Shown one piece after another: positions 16,330-28,440 of a DNA stretch of 64,000 bases. The position numbers and the translations under genes are program-made. Under the pieces are notes generated by a model, which was given only the letters and a program-made list of their open reading frames with translations, made no database searches and was not told the origin of the DNA. The DNA comes from Litomosoides sigmodontis (Eukaryota > Nematoda > Chromadorea > Rhabditida > Onchocercidae): NCBI GenBank assembly GCA_963070105.1, contig OY718806.1, positions 2,312,865 through 2,376,864 of the forward strand, written 5' to 3'. Within the stretch, counting starts at the first letter, position 1; the number at the start of each line of letters is the position of its first letter.

Positions 16330-17895
16330 CTAGGGAGGCATCCGTAAGGCACCATCAAGACGTATTACTTCACCGTTCAAATAGCGATTCTCGATGATAT
16401 GACGCACCAAAGCACCAAACTCTTCTGGGTTACCCAACCTATTCGGAAGTGGAATCATATCGGCTAGAAAAGTTCGTACCTGCAACGTAATGATCAAAAC
16501 CTTTATGAATAACAACAAGACAGAATCCAGGTATTATTCATCGAAATATTGTGATGCATTGTTACCTTTTGAGGAAGTGCACTCATAAGTGGAGTGTCAA
16601 AAAGTCCTGGTGCAATTGTCATGAATCGTATTCCATCCTCGGCATAGTCACGAGCAAACGCCAGCGTTGCGCTTACAATGGCTCCTTTGGAAGCTGCATA
16701 AGCACTCTAAAGTGAAAAAATAATACAATTACTGGAATTCAGTGTTTTAAATTTTCAGAAACTGCTAGAAATTTCCATAAAACTATTTTGAAATACAAAT
16801 GAAAGTTCAACCTGTCCCACTTGTCCATCGTAAGCCGCTATAGATGCTGTATTGATAATAACACCACGGAAACCCAAGCTGTCCTTGCTCTTAAGCGCAA
16901 ACGTTTCAAGCGCCTGCTGTATAACATTGAAAGTACCGAAAACGTTAATCTAAAACTAAACATATCGGAATAATGTAGCCCACAAGCAAATTAATTCACT
17001 AAAACCTAACGCTTAGCTATTTCTTCCATATAGCACCTAAGCTTTAATACAGACCCGACTGGAGAAACAGAATACTTGAAAAACTTTTAAGTTGATGGTA
17101 AATACTGAGCAGGGAAGAAAGTTATTACATCAAATGTTTTACGAATGAGTTCCGCATCGCAAGCTTTCTTCTTCTGCAAATTATACAACTTGAATGGATA
17201 TGATACACCAGCACAGTTTACAACAGCATCCAACTGTCCAAATTTATCAATAAGATTATGGAATGCACTAGACACTTCAGCTGAAGACCGCACCTAGAAA
17301 GTAAATATCTAGTACCACTTCAAACACTAGATGGAAACACAAGCTATTTTTGTTGTGCCTAAATTCAAAATACACAATTTTACCATTTCTTTCCCTATAT
17401 CAATTAGCCCTGAAAAAGAATGCAGTAATAAATAATAAGTATAAAAGCAGTAATGCAAAATATAATGCAATAACGATTTATTCCTTAATCAATCCAGCAG
17501 TTGGTTCATACACTAAAGTTTAGCTGATTCAAAGCAGAAGTATATTTCATTCTTCGTTTTATCTATAAATCGTTACCGCATTCTTATTTCAAAAACGTCA
17601 TCACAGAAGGAATAAAATTTTTACATCAGCTGCAGTAAATAAACAATTCTGCCCCAGTTCCTTCGCTAGTTCCATACCCTTCGATTCTGGCAAATCCATA
17701 ACAACTACTTTTGCTCCATGTTCAAGAAGATGTCGTGCTGTTCCTGCACCAAGACCCGATGCAGCACCAGTGATTAATGCCACAATGCCCTGAAAAACGG
17801 CAACAAATATTATGCCAACTGATAATATTATTTGGAGAAATGCAATACATATATACACAAAAACATACCTTCACAGAAGCCAAATATGTGGCCAT
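16330..17895 (-). CDS. HSD17B10: HSD17B10-type 3-hydroxyacyl-CoA dehydrogenase (SDR)
   Basis: Six exons (17895-17869, 17789-17625, 17293-17129, 16949-16812, 16706-16566, 16479-16330) give 261 residues, the same length as human HSD17B10. It has the Rossmann NAD motif [10 protein letters not shown] near residue 18 and VMDLPESKG after beta-2, which with an acidic residue favours NAD over NADP. The NCAG motif is present. The catalytic tetrad is complete: Asn in INVFGT, Ser in NTAS, Tyr and Lys in SAYAASKGA. The end [15 protein letters not shown] matches the family. In animals this mitochondrial enzyme oxidises short branched 3-hydroxyacyl-CoA in isoleucine degradation. The human protein is also a subunit of mitochondrial RNase P, a role that cannot be judged from sequence here. 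All introns are GT-AG. Confidence 0.93.
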
Positions 17896-18943
17896 AGTTT
17901 ACACAACACCTGAAATAAAATTATTTCTAAGAATCCAGGCAGAAACAATATCCACGAGTACTACCTTCTTACGTTAATTGCCGACCGTCCAGATCGACAA
18001 ATTTAGTTTCCTTGTTAATTAAGAGTTAGATTCGTTTCAGAACAATAAAAATGAATTTTTTCTATCAACCTCTGAAAAGAGTGAAACTTAAATAATTACT
18101 GAGATATCGAAGTGGAAGCATAAATACCTTAATCCAAATTACACATTAAAAACCTTCGAATACCATCTAAAAGCTAAACATCAAGACTTTGTGGACATAT
18201 GGTAGCTTATCCCCCTAGAATACCACAAAAGCACATGATCATTATTAGTCAGGTAATGCTCTCTTCGGGCAATTTGCTGAAACTACAAATTTGACCGTGA
18301 AAAGACACATGAAAAGACCCTCTAACTTCAGTTAACTTGTAGATGACCTTTCTCTATTTCTACCGACTCTCAAACAAAATTATGTCTGTAAGAAGGTTCA
18401 TGGGTCACCAGCTGATCAGATCCAACTCCGTGTAAAATCCGTACCACCCATACTCCCAAGTCTCACAACAAAATACACGGTCCGTCCAAATCCGCCCTTC
18501 ACCACTACTAGTAAATCGAGTGACGGCCTCGGCCCCACCCATGCTGAGCGTGTTAGCATGATAGAAATTCAACTCCTTCGCTCTAAGCACCAATTTGTCA
18601 GTGCTAACTACTAGTTATGTACAATGTTACAATCCTTACATGAAGGTCCTTCCGATCTTTCAAATTCACTTAGCAAAACCTTTCACATTAATAAATGGAC
18701 GGTAACCCACATGCCTTTCAAATGTAATAGAAATCCTGATCGACAAACAGTGGGTATTAAATCAATGCTTTGAGTCTCCAAATTTTATGACCTGTGGAAA
18801 TCAAATGCAAAAAAAACGGTAACGGTTACCAATAAAGACAAAACAAGATCAATACGCATCATGCAAACAACATTCACACATGAAAGCTATAGACTGAATA
18901 AGAAATTGAGATGTTCTTTCATAGATCTATGATGAATAACAGC
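17896..18943. other. Spacer between the two tandem dehydrogenase genes
   Basis: About 1 kb without recognisable coding signal. One short minus-strand frame near 18405-18593 has no domain and no supporting splice sites. It should contain the 3' UTR of the upstream dehydrogenase and the promoter of the downstream one. Confidence 0.45.
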
Positions 18944-20339
18944 TTATGGTGGCATCCTAAGAGCGCCATCCAAACGAATGACCACGCCATTCAAATAACT
19001 ATTTTGAATGATATGCAGAGCGAGAGCAGCAAATTCTTCTGGTATGCCTAGCCGTGCAGGAAGTTCTACCATTTTTTCATATATTTCCACATTCTATAAA
19101 ATTAACGCATAATTTTTCAATACCTCGTTCATAGCAAAACAGATGATGAATGCATGAAAATTGATGAACCATGTACCAATTCATTCATATGGGAAATCAA
19201 CAAAGGTGTCCGGAAAATGCCTGGAGCAATGGTGACAAATCGAATACCATCCGAAGCATAATCTTTTGCTAATGCTAATGTAGCACTATTCACAGCTCCA
19301 GAAGACATCGCATCAAACCCCTAAAATTTTGCTATAGGTATGTTTATTACTTAGGTGATGACTTGCACAGTAACAAGTATACAAGGATACTAAGCTGAAC
19401 CTCATTAAATAAAATTGTTAATCTAAAACGATCCCCTGAGTGAAACCCAATCATCATCTCATAAATTTAAAAACTTGCTAGCCCAAACTGTGGCTCAAAC
19501 GATGAGAATGATGACGTATTGATGATAACACCTCGACATCCCGATTTATCTTTTTCATTTTGTGCCAATAAATCGAGTGCATGTCGGATAACATTGAGTG
19601 TACCCATAACATTTACCTTAATAGAAAAAATGAGAAACAGTAAATATTAGGGAATGTTGCAACAAGCGGAACACTTTTAACCGCAGACCTTACACAGCAG
19701 AATTTATATGTTGACGTGCAACAGCAAATAAATTACAATAAAAGCTAGACCTCACAACTGCGATTTAAGATTCAATAATGGAATAAAAATCTCACTCCCA
19801 ACACTTTTTTTAAATTCGGCAGTGCTGTTGACCTTTGATTTGCATTTTGTTTATTGAAGCTGAATGTTTTACAATTAAAAGAGATCCCGGCACAACTGAT
19901 CACGGCATTTAAATGTCCAAATTTATCCTTCACTTTTGATATACCATTTTTAACTTCTTCATCATTTCTTATCTGAAAATGCGCAATGCTTCGGTGGAAA
20001 CCCGATCGGAAAATGTTATCTTTACGATATACATCTATATATTTATAATATTTGACGTGATGGGAGCTTATCCATTCAAAATATGACACTCAACATTTAA
20101 AAAATTGAAGAGAAGTTCTGATAAAAATTAAACATTACATCAGCTGGGACGTATAAACAATCCCGATTTATCAATTTCGTCAGGAAAAAACCATTTGAAG
20201 ATGGAAGATCCAACATGGCAACTTTGAAACCATGCTTCAATAAATGCTGCACAGTCGCCTTACCCAAACCTGATGCTCCACCGGTTACCAGGGCTACTGC
20301 TTCCTGTAAAGAGAACTCGAAATTGCCACGAATTTCCAT
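18944..20339 (-). CDS. Divergent HSD17B10-like paralogue lacking catalytic Tyr and Lys (probable pseudoenzyme)
   Basis: Exons 20303-20139, 19972-19796, 19616-19479, 19320-19177 and 19093-18944 match the neighbouring dehydrogenase exon for exon; three of the five have identical length. The start is uncertain: an in-frame ATG at 20339 reads through the acceptor, or a separate tiny first exon exists. The Rossmann motif [10 protein letters not shown] and LDLPSSNG are kept. The catalytic Asn (VNVMGT) and Ser (INTSS) are kept, but the YxxxK site of the paralogue (SAYAASKGA) is GFDAMSSGA here, so Tyr becomes Asp and Lys becomes Ser. The structural NCAG motif is SCAG. The C-terminus [15 protein letters not shown] is intact. 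Intron 19478-19321 uses a GC donor. All exons remain open, so this is unlikely to be a decayed pseudogene. I infer a non-catalytic, possibly NAD-binding or dimer-partner protein. Confidence 0.82.
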
Positions 20340-20940
20340 TGAAAAGCAACATACAATCACTTCAATTTAAATTTGACTTGTACTTTAACCATTTCAATAG
20401 ATTTCAGGTGTTCCCTATATCCCTGCATTATGCCCTGCATAAAATAATAAAGTAAAAGGAAGAGAGTAGTTGCAAGCATTCACAATGCTTATTCTATTCA
20501 TCAACTTCAGCTTCATTATTCCAAGATTAATTATCCAAAACTAATACTGTTTCTACAAGCTGAGGCTAACAATTAATGTCGAACTATATGAGACAAAACG
20601 AATACCTTCATATCGATGACGTCTTCACAATCCCTGTTAAAGATTTATTGATGTTGTCATTATTGCATGTGACAAGTCGGCTGTTAAATACAAATACGGA
20701 TTTTACCTCAATTATTTAGTCCCCAAATATTCCACAGTGTCTGATGCTTACCACTACCACAATTACGATAACATACTCTCAAAGTTGTCATCATTTACTC
20801 TCCCACATGCGTTACCACTGTATAACAAATCAAAAAACTTAGAGGTTCACCAAAACAACTAGTTTACCAATACAACCGCATTGTTCATACTTCATTTCAT
20901 GTCTCGTTGCGTGCGCTGTTATGCCACAACGTGTTCCCGC
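20340..20940. other. Intergenic, upstream of the divergent dehydrogenase paralogue
   Basis: Holds the presumed promoter of the minus-strand paralogue. An ATG-AAG followed by a GT donor at 20611-20606 could be a six-base first coding exon for it, by analogy with the 27-base first exon of the neighbour. Otherwise I see nothing. Confidence 0.35.
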
Positions 20941-21273
20941 AAGTTGATGACGATATGGATGAAGCACTTACGTGGGGTAGAGGAGAAGGGGGTGGGTGTG
21001 GGGATTGGGGATCTATTTTTGGAATGCGTAAGTTGCAGGTTTGGGGGGAACAATGCAGTTGTTTGAAAGGAGAAAAACTGATAAGTTGCGAAGATCAAAG
21101 GAGTTGAGATTACAGCGAAATGACACACTCGGATCATCCTGATGGAAAAGTGTGCGGAACCGATGATAACAATGTGATAAATCCAAAAATAAATGATTAG
21201 ATAGCCGTAGCAAATAGTGCTACGGATGACCATGAAATTTAATAGTCATATGTAAATTTTCATATATATGTTT

Positions 21274-21317
<44 letters not shown>

Positions 21318-22149
21318 TCAACAACTGCATTAAATGCAGTCAAGAGCGGTGGTTCGGTGGTGATCGGTCGTTTGTGCTTTCTCAGTTGTTCCCAACGTCG
21401 AGCTTCTATTGCTTCTGGATTCTGGTTCCTTGGTGTTCATAAATACATTAGAAGGTCACATTTATTTACCTTGGATAATTCGTAGCTTGAATTTCTCTTT
21501 GGCGATATCCCTATTACGGAATTCGAGTGGTTGTATGCACAGGAATTTCAGTTTTTAAGTTAAAGTTGATGATGGATGCAGCGCGTACGTGGGAGGTCGG
21601 AGATCTAATGTTGGAATGCTTAAGTTCTAGGTTTTGGGGCAATGCAGCTGTTTGGAAGGGGAAAAACTGATATAAGTTAGTAAGATCAAAGAAGGTGAGA
21701 CTACAACGAAATGACACGTTTGGATCCATGCCTTGTTTCACTATAGAATTCTAAAGATTATCCCAATGGAAAAATGTGCGGGACTGATGAAGAAGGATGA
21801 TAAATTCAGGAAATGATTATACAGCTGTATCAAATAGTGCTACGGGTGACTACGACTAATTTAGAGTCGAAGAAATATGCACAGTATATAATTTTCTTAA
21901 TATATTTAAGTCAACAGTTGGATTAAGCGCTGTCAAAAGTGGTGGTTTGGTGGTGTTCGGTTGTTTGTGTTTTCCCGTTCTTTTTCAACGTCGAGCTTCT
22001 ATAGCTTCTGGATTCTTGTTCCTTGGTGTTCATTAGAAGGTTACATTTATTTACTCCGGATAATGTGGTTTGAATTTCTCTTTGGCGATATCCGTATTTC
22101 GGAGTTTGAGTGGATTTGTATACGCAAGGGATTTCAATTTTTAAGTTAA
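20941..22149. repeat. Tandem duplication (about 600 bp, two diverged copies) upstream of the BTB zinc-finger gene
   Basis: Copy 1 (about 20941-21562) and copy 2 (about 21563-22149) align along their length. Each begins AAGTTGATGA, passes through CAACGTCGAGCTTCTAT, a GGTTCCTTGGTGTTCAT block and a TTTCTCTTTGGCGATATCC block, and ends TTTTTAAGTTAA. Copy 1 carries a (TA)n insertion (about 21278-21315) that copy 2 lacks. The reading frames in the copies are broken and not conserved, so I take this as non-coding. Copy 2 ends 46 bases before the start codon of the zinc-finger gene, so the unit probably includes its promoter or 5' UTR. Confidence 0.8.
21278..21315. repeat. (TA)n microsatellite within duplication copy 1
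   Basis: A perfect TA dinucleotide run present in the first but not the second copy of the tandem duplication. Confidence 0.9.
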
Positions 22150-22195
22150 GAAAGATTGATTGAAAAATTAATAAAAGTAATATATTTTTAGAGCA

Positions 22196-25100
22196 ATGAC
22201 AACGCTGTCAACTTGTGCACCGGACGGAAATGGAAGCCTGAATCCTATGTCATTTACGGATCAACATGGGAATGTCTTATTGGAACGTTTGCGTTATCAG
22301 CGTGATACGGGGTGTTTCTGTGATGTGTACATTGTCGTTAAGGATCGTCACTTTTGCGCACATCGAAATATCCTTGCCGCGTGCAGTCCATATTTTGACT
22401 CTATCTTGAGAAATTCGAAAGTCGTCAAAGAACAGGTTTATTATATGTATTCGGCCAACATTTTGTCGTAATATCTTCACTTTATATGTGAGGGTAGGAG
22501 AACTGAGATGATTACCACATTGATCAAGCGCTCACTGCCTAAGCTGTAAGAATTGTGAAGGACTTATTATTTATGGACCAACCGGTATGCATTAATGTCC
22601 AGAAAACTAGAAAACTGATGTTTTTAGAATGAGTTGTTGTTTCTACTGCATTGACATGTTATTTTTATAGTAATTTTTGGGATGGTATTTGCTCCAAATT
22701 CTAAATTCACTGTTATCCTCACAAATTAATTTAGGTAACTGTGAATTGTCAGAATCCTGCGGTTTTCGAATTATTGCTCAATTATATGTATAGTGGAAGT
22801 GTGGTCATCGATCGCAGTAGTGTAACTGACCTACTGAAGCTCGCTAATAATTTTCTGGTCAATTTATCCATTCATTTTGGAAAAAATTAGTATGCTGTAA
22901 TGCATTCAATATTTTTACATTTGGCAATACAGTTTGCTGACTTATTCTTAACTTATCCATCATTCGTGCTATAACAAATTATAGTTGTAAAAAATTATTA
23001 AAGCGAACCTGCTATCAACCTTTCTGTTTCAGATAACGCGAGTAAAAAATTATTGTGCGGAGTATTTGGACCGTTACATGGATTCAGCCAATTGTTTATC
23101 GGTGAAGGAGCTCGCACTGAAATATAATTTACCAGCTCTCCTGAAGAGTGCATGCGACTTCTTCGACCTTAATATTAACAGATGTTTGTTGGAAAGCACC
23201 GATATTGTTGAATTCTCTTTAGCTCAGTTGAATGCGTTATTATCTGAGCCAAAATATGCCAATTCTATTTCTCCTGATATCCATTTGAAGTAAATTGCCA
23301 TTCATTTCCTCAGATTATTAAATTTGCACATTTGAGTACCTGCTATTGGTTTCTTCTAGATATTTCGTTTCTTTTGGGAGGAAATTCTTCCTACAGACTT
23401 TTTGAATTTGATGAGTTTTAATATTTTTTAAATTTAGATTGATAGTTCATTGGATTGGGCATAATCCAACTCAGCGTGACTCCCTCTTCAAGGACATGTT
23501 AGCTGCATGCTCGTTTGCATCTGTACAATCCTCTACTTTGGAGTACCTGCTGGACTATTCGTCTTTCCTTATCAACTCCCAAGCAGCACGATATACACTG
23601 CTTCAAATGATGTATAGTTCTAGTTCTCTTGAATTTTTATTTTACTTAAATTAGGTCCAAATTGTTCCTTTCATGGAATTCCAAAACATAAAACTTGCTC
23701 TTATCAGAATTTTTTGTACCTTCAGTGTTTAGAAAAGAAAAAAAATTGCACAAAAAATTTCATGACATTCATAAATTTACAGTTATATTAAAATACTAAG
23801 AAACTTTTTAATGTTTGCTGCAAACATTAACAAACGTTTTGTTCATCTATTATATTTGTTTATAATTGACTCATGAGCCTGGTATGAAGTCCAGGCTAAA
23901 ATCGTTTGTTTTATGAAATTTCCTATTAATTCGCAGGTTTTTACCATTTATTTTCAAAGGTGTCAACACTCAATGCCAATGGCAAAGTACCAAGCACAAT
24001 ATCGAGCTCTTACGGCTCAGTTTGGTAACGAACGAACAATTTTTTACAATGATGCCCATTTGACATATGGAAGTGGTCCACAACCCCAACCACAGTTGCA
24101 TGGCATCTGTCAAGGAGAAACTGGCTTCGCGATGAAGTATGAATTGAAGCTCAAATAGTTTCATAAAATTTGCATTATAAATGCAATTTTATCCAACTTT
24201 TTTTATTTTTCAAAACTTTCGAAGAAGTCAGGAATTGGTATGAAAGGAATATCAATACGAATTTGTTATTGGCGATTGCGGAATTATTTCTTTGGTATTT
24301 AAAAAAGTTGCAGCGTAAAATCGGAGAGTGGAAGTGTGCAAAATAGAGGGATTGCTGATGAAACTCATGAAATCGCTGCCAGGAAAATGCAGGTGCGACC
24401 AGATTTTAATGAAGAAACTGGACAACCTCCTGTAATCGGTGCTTCAACAACTCAAGAAGTGGTAATTGTCATTTCTCCCACTGAATTTCATTACCAAATT
24501 GTTTAAAGGGCCATCACTGCTGGTTATTTTGCCTTCATCAAGTTTTATTAGTGAGTTGTAGCATGAAATAAGTGCTTATGCACGTTTATATTTTTATGTT
24601 AATTCCATTACTATAGTAATAGTGTTATAGACTAAATGTTAAAGCATGAGTTTAAGAGCTGTATTTGTTAGATACTATGATACGAGATTCTAATTGCTGT
24701 TATGAGTTTTGGTTTCAGTTAAATCCTACAGGAGCGAGTAATGATTCCCGTCCATCCTTAAAGCTGAAAATTCACTTAAATGCGATGAATATTTTGAATC
24801 GAAAAAACCGTCTTCTAGGTTATATTAAAGTGCACTCATGTTTTTATGCTTTTAATGTTGTGACACAGTATAGTGATAAAAAAAATGCGATTATTATTTT
24901 ACTTTATAAGAAATAATGATTTCAAGAAACTGCGATCTTTTTTCTCAAAACTGACGTTTCGTTTGCTGCAATTTCTTACCATATGCTTATAGCTACTGGT
25001 TTTTAGAATTAGGATGAGAAACTCATTTAATTTTTTCAGGTTCTTCCGGCCGTCACAAATTGTATCGGAAATCAGTAACTACAGCAAACCAGGTGTTGGC

Positions 25101-25681
25101 AAAACGACGAGGTAGACCACCAAAAAATAAAAGTTTTATTCGATCCGAAGCTTTGAAAGTAGATGAAACACCAGCAACTGAAGAATTATATCAAGATTGC
25201 GGAATTGATCTTAACGAACAGGTAGAATTTCATCCACTAATTGTATAAAGTAGTGATGTGTAAATGCCTTCGTGTGGGTTTGTGACAAAATCATTTGAAC
25301 TTTGTCATTATAGGTTATATTTGATGAAGCAGATGAAGTGGACCCGTGCTCACAGCAAGATGAAGCCGATAATGAAGCAAATGGCGAAACAAATGATGGT
25401 GCTGCTGTTGAAAAGGTGTTTAAATGCGACTACTGCACATATAAAAGCTCAACTGCAACTCTCATTAAGCATCATATTGTGCGGGTACATACTCGAAACA
25501 TCGCCTATATTTGTTCTATTTGTGCTTATGAGTGCCGATGGAATCGTGATTACTATGAACATATGAAGACGCATTTCGCGGTATGTGTTTTAAAAATGAT
25601 TTTAGAGTTGTTTTTTTTCGAGAAAAAGGAAAGTTCTTTTCCTGACAAATACAGCTTTCTACCAAGGAGGATAGATTATAG

Positions 25682-25760
<79 letters not shown>

Positions 25761-28440
25761 GAACTATTAAATTTGTAAATCACAGACTTGTTGAGTTATA
25801 CAAGGAGACACTTAAGTTGTTTGATATAAATTATTTAATACGAGTTTTTCTGATAATTTGAGGGTCCACCCTTCCAATGTGATATATGTCAGTACGGCAA
25901 CGATTCCATCCAAACTTTACTGTCGCATCGCTTAACACACTGTAAGTTTGTGTGCATTCAACTGTAGATGGTTTTTTCAAGTTTCTTGTAAGATTCACTA
26001 CTCCATAGGTTAACGTTAGCCCTGAAGAATTTCAGTGAGTTCTCATACATACCGTATACGGTTTCTACGCACGAAAGTTATTTCAGCTGATGAACGACCA
26101 TTCAAATGTGCATTATGTAATTACAAAAGCCGCTCAAGAAATCACCTGATTGGTCATATTCGTAATCACACCGTCGATAAGCCTTTTCATTGTTCCGAAT
26201 GTGGTCGCGCATTTGCAATGAAAAGTACCCTAGATCAGCATGTCGCTGCGCACTCCGAAAATAGGTAGATGTAGTCATCTTTAACAGAAACTGTCTCAGT
26301 TATGACCACTCACTTTGACATTATACACAGCAGTTTAGAGTAAATTCAATTTCCGTCATTTATAGGCCTTATCAATGTCTTCACTGTGATTTCTCCACAA
26401 AATATCAGAGCCATCTTATTTCTCACCGCCGTATTCATTCGGGTGATGTTTTTCACTGCCACTATGAAGAGTGTACCTATTCTTCACCGAAGAAAAGTCA
26501 GCTTGCTGCGCATTTGAGGTATTGCTTAATATTTTTGAGAAGGTGAAGCCAAAATTTTCTTAATTTTCTAAATTCCTGTTATTACTTTTACATGCTATTT
26601 TATTACCATTTTTTATATCTAAAGTCATCAGATGTAGAATCTTATAATGGAATTAATGATGAAGTGCAGCTTTTTCTTCTCTGTTCGTGGAGTAACAGTA
26701 GGAAAGAAGGAGGAGGTATTAAATTTTAGAAATCATAAGTTGACTTCCACTAAACGATTTAGAGAACAAAGAACTAAACGAGTTACATGAAATACTTACT
26801 TCCTTCCTCACGTCTGCGTAAGTATTGATAAAAATTTGCTGTCTTGGAGTTATTTTAAGGTCACTGTCATTTCATATTTTAAAAACTTGTAGATGTTTTA
26901 AAATGTTACTGTGGACACTGAGGTGTGCAATAACATTTTTAAATGTATCCAAACATATTTTTAGTGGAAGGCTTTATACAGACAGTAAATGTAGTTTATC
27001 TCAATGAAATAGTAAACACAGCTTGAAATATTCATTCACTTGTTTTTATTTATAACTTTTGGCTCAGTGTTTTTCACTTTCAGGACGCATTTAGCGGTCA
27101 GAGCGCACCATTGCAAGATATGTAATCGTTCCTTTATCGAGAAATCACATTTGGTACGACACGAAAGAATACATTTGGAAGATAAACCTTTTAAGTAAGT
27201 TTTAAGACCTTCAAAGTTGTTTTCATGAGAAGATAAGAAGTTATTTTACAAGTACTGAATGATATTTAGGTGTGACAACTGTGATTATTCATCCTCGAGG
27301 CGGGATAAGTTGAAAGAACATATTCAGAAACATCATAGCAATTCGAGCAATGGTAAACAGCATAGACGAAGATATCGTCGCGCGAAACAATTAGCGCAGC
27401 TCGCCGCACAAGCGAAGGTTTGAGGATCTTGACATTCGTTTTGTTTTGCAGCTTCAACTTTCTTAGTCTGTTTGAAATCATTTAAATATGTCTTTCACTT
27501 TAAAAAACTGACGCGTCATTAAATTAGGTTTAAGGTGCAAAAACATCTTTTCAGAGTAGGTTTCGCTTTCTTTTATTTCGAGTGAAATCGTTCTTTTAAC
27601 CGGTGGCACTACATTTTGTGCTGAAAATCTCGAAGTTTGCGACAAGCATATGTTGCACATATGCTTTAATTGCATTTAAAATGTCACGGGAAATTTGCGT
27701 TGCAAACCTAGTATTTCTCATCATCATTACGCTAAGCACTTTTATCGTTTTCTTCATAAAATTTAGAATGTAAATGCTGATTTAGCAAACGCAATCAAAT
27801 ATGGAGAACATGTTTCGACCAATTCCTTCCTCAGAATTGGTTAATGATTCACCGAATAACATGAACAGATCTGTTGTTACCAATGTATTACCTCAACAAA
27901 ATATTACCGAATTTGCACTTGCTGATATATCTCAACCTCAAAACGAGCATCATGAGTCACAAGCATCTGGACATATCGAAGCAACGCATCAAACACATCC
28001 ACATTCGTTAATGGACTTTTCATCTCTTAATACCACATATCCTGTGAACATGGGACGACCATCTTCAGCAACGATGCCTGTAACTACAGCGATGTCTGTT
28101 TCGCCAGCAATGAGCCTTAATTTTCATATAGGTAATTTCGTTAAGCTTGATTTCCACTTATTTTTATGTTTTTGGTTTGTGTTTTCCCACGCGTCCAATA
28201 ATCGAAATAAAAGAATAAATGCTTAACCATACTTTAGGTGCTATTATGGATTCTCCAATTGAATCACTACGAACACCTGTACCACGTAGTCCACACAGTG
28301 TTAGTATACATTCAGATTTCTTTGATAGTTCCTCACCTGCTGTCGGCCAAGATGCGCAACGCCCTATGAGTTTGCCACCGTACAGTGGTGGTGGAAGTTC
28401 AGCACCTAATAATCAGGTTGGTACACCCTGGCCATGGTGA
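22196..28440 (+). CDS. eor-1: BTB-BACK-AT-hook protein with nine C2H2 zinc fingers (EOR-1/PLZF-like)
   Basis: Sixteen exons join in frame to 961 residues: 22196-22435, 22735-22857, 23033-23289, 23438-23611, 23960-24136, 24314-24461, 24719-24818, 25040-25221, 25314-25580, 25863-25941, 26087-26264, 26366-26518, 27084-27194, 27270-27417, 27786-28131, 28238-28440. A BTB domain covers roughly residues 25-125 ([20 protein letters not shown]) and a BACK-like helical region follows. An AT-hook ([10 protein letters not shown]) lies near 428. Nine C2H2 fingers span about 505-753, for example [21 protein letters not shown]. The tail is Ser/Pro/Asn/Gln-rich. BTB plus nine fingers is the layout of PLZF and nematode EOR-1, a nuclear regulator downstream of Ras and Wnt. 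The symbol rests on this architecture, not an alignment. Weakest junctions: exon 5 (acceptor CAAAG) and exons 7 and 10. Confidence 0.85.
25685..25757. repeat. (TA)n microsatellite in an intron of the zinc-finger gene
   Basis: A perfect TA array of about 36 units lies in the intron between exons 9 and 10, between two zinc-finger exons. Confidence 0.95.

Noticed and set aside
18944..20339. Treating the second dehydrogenase as a decayed pseudogene
   Set aside because: All five exons keep frame, splice sites and most structural motifs. Only catalytic positions are changed, so a pseudoenzyme is the better reading.
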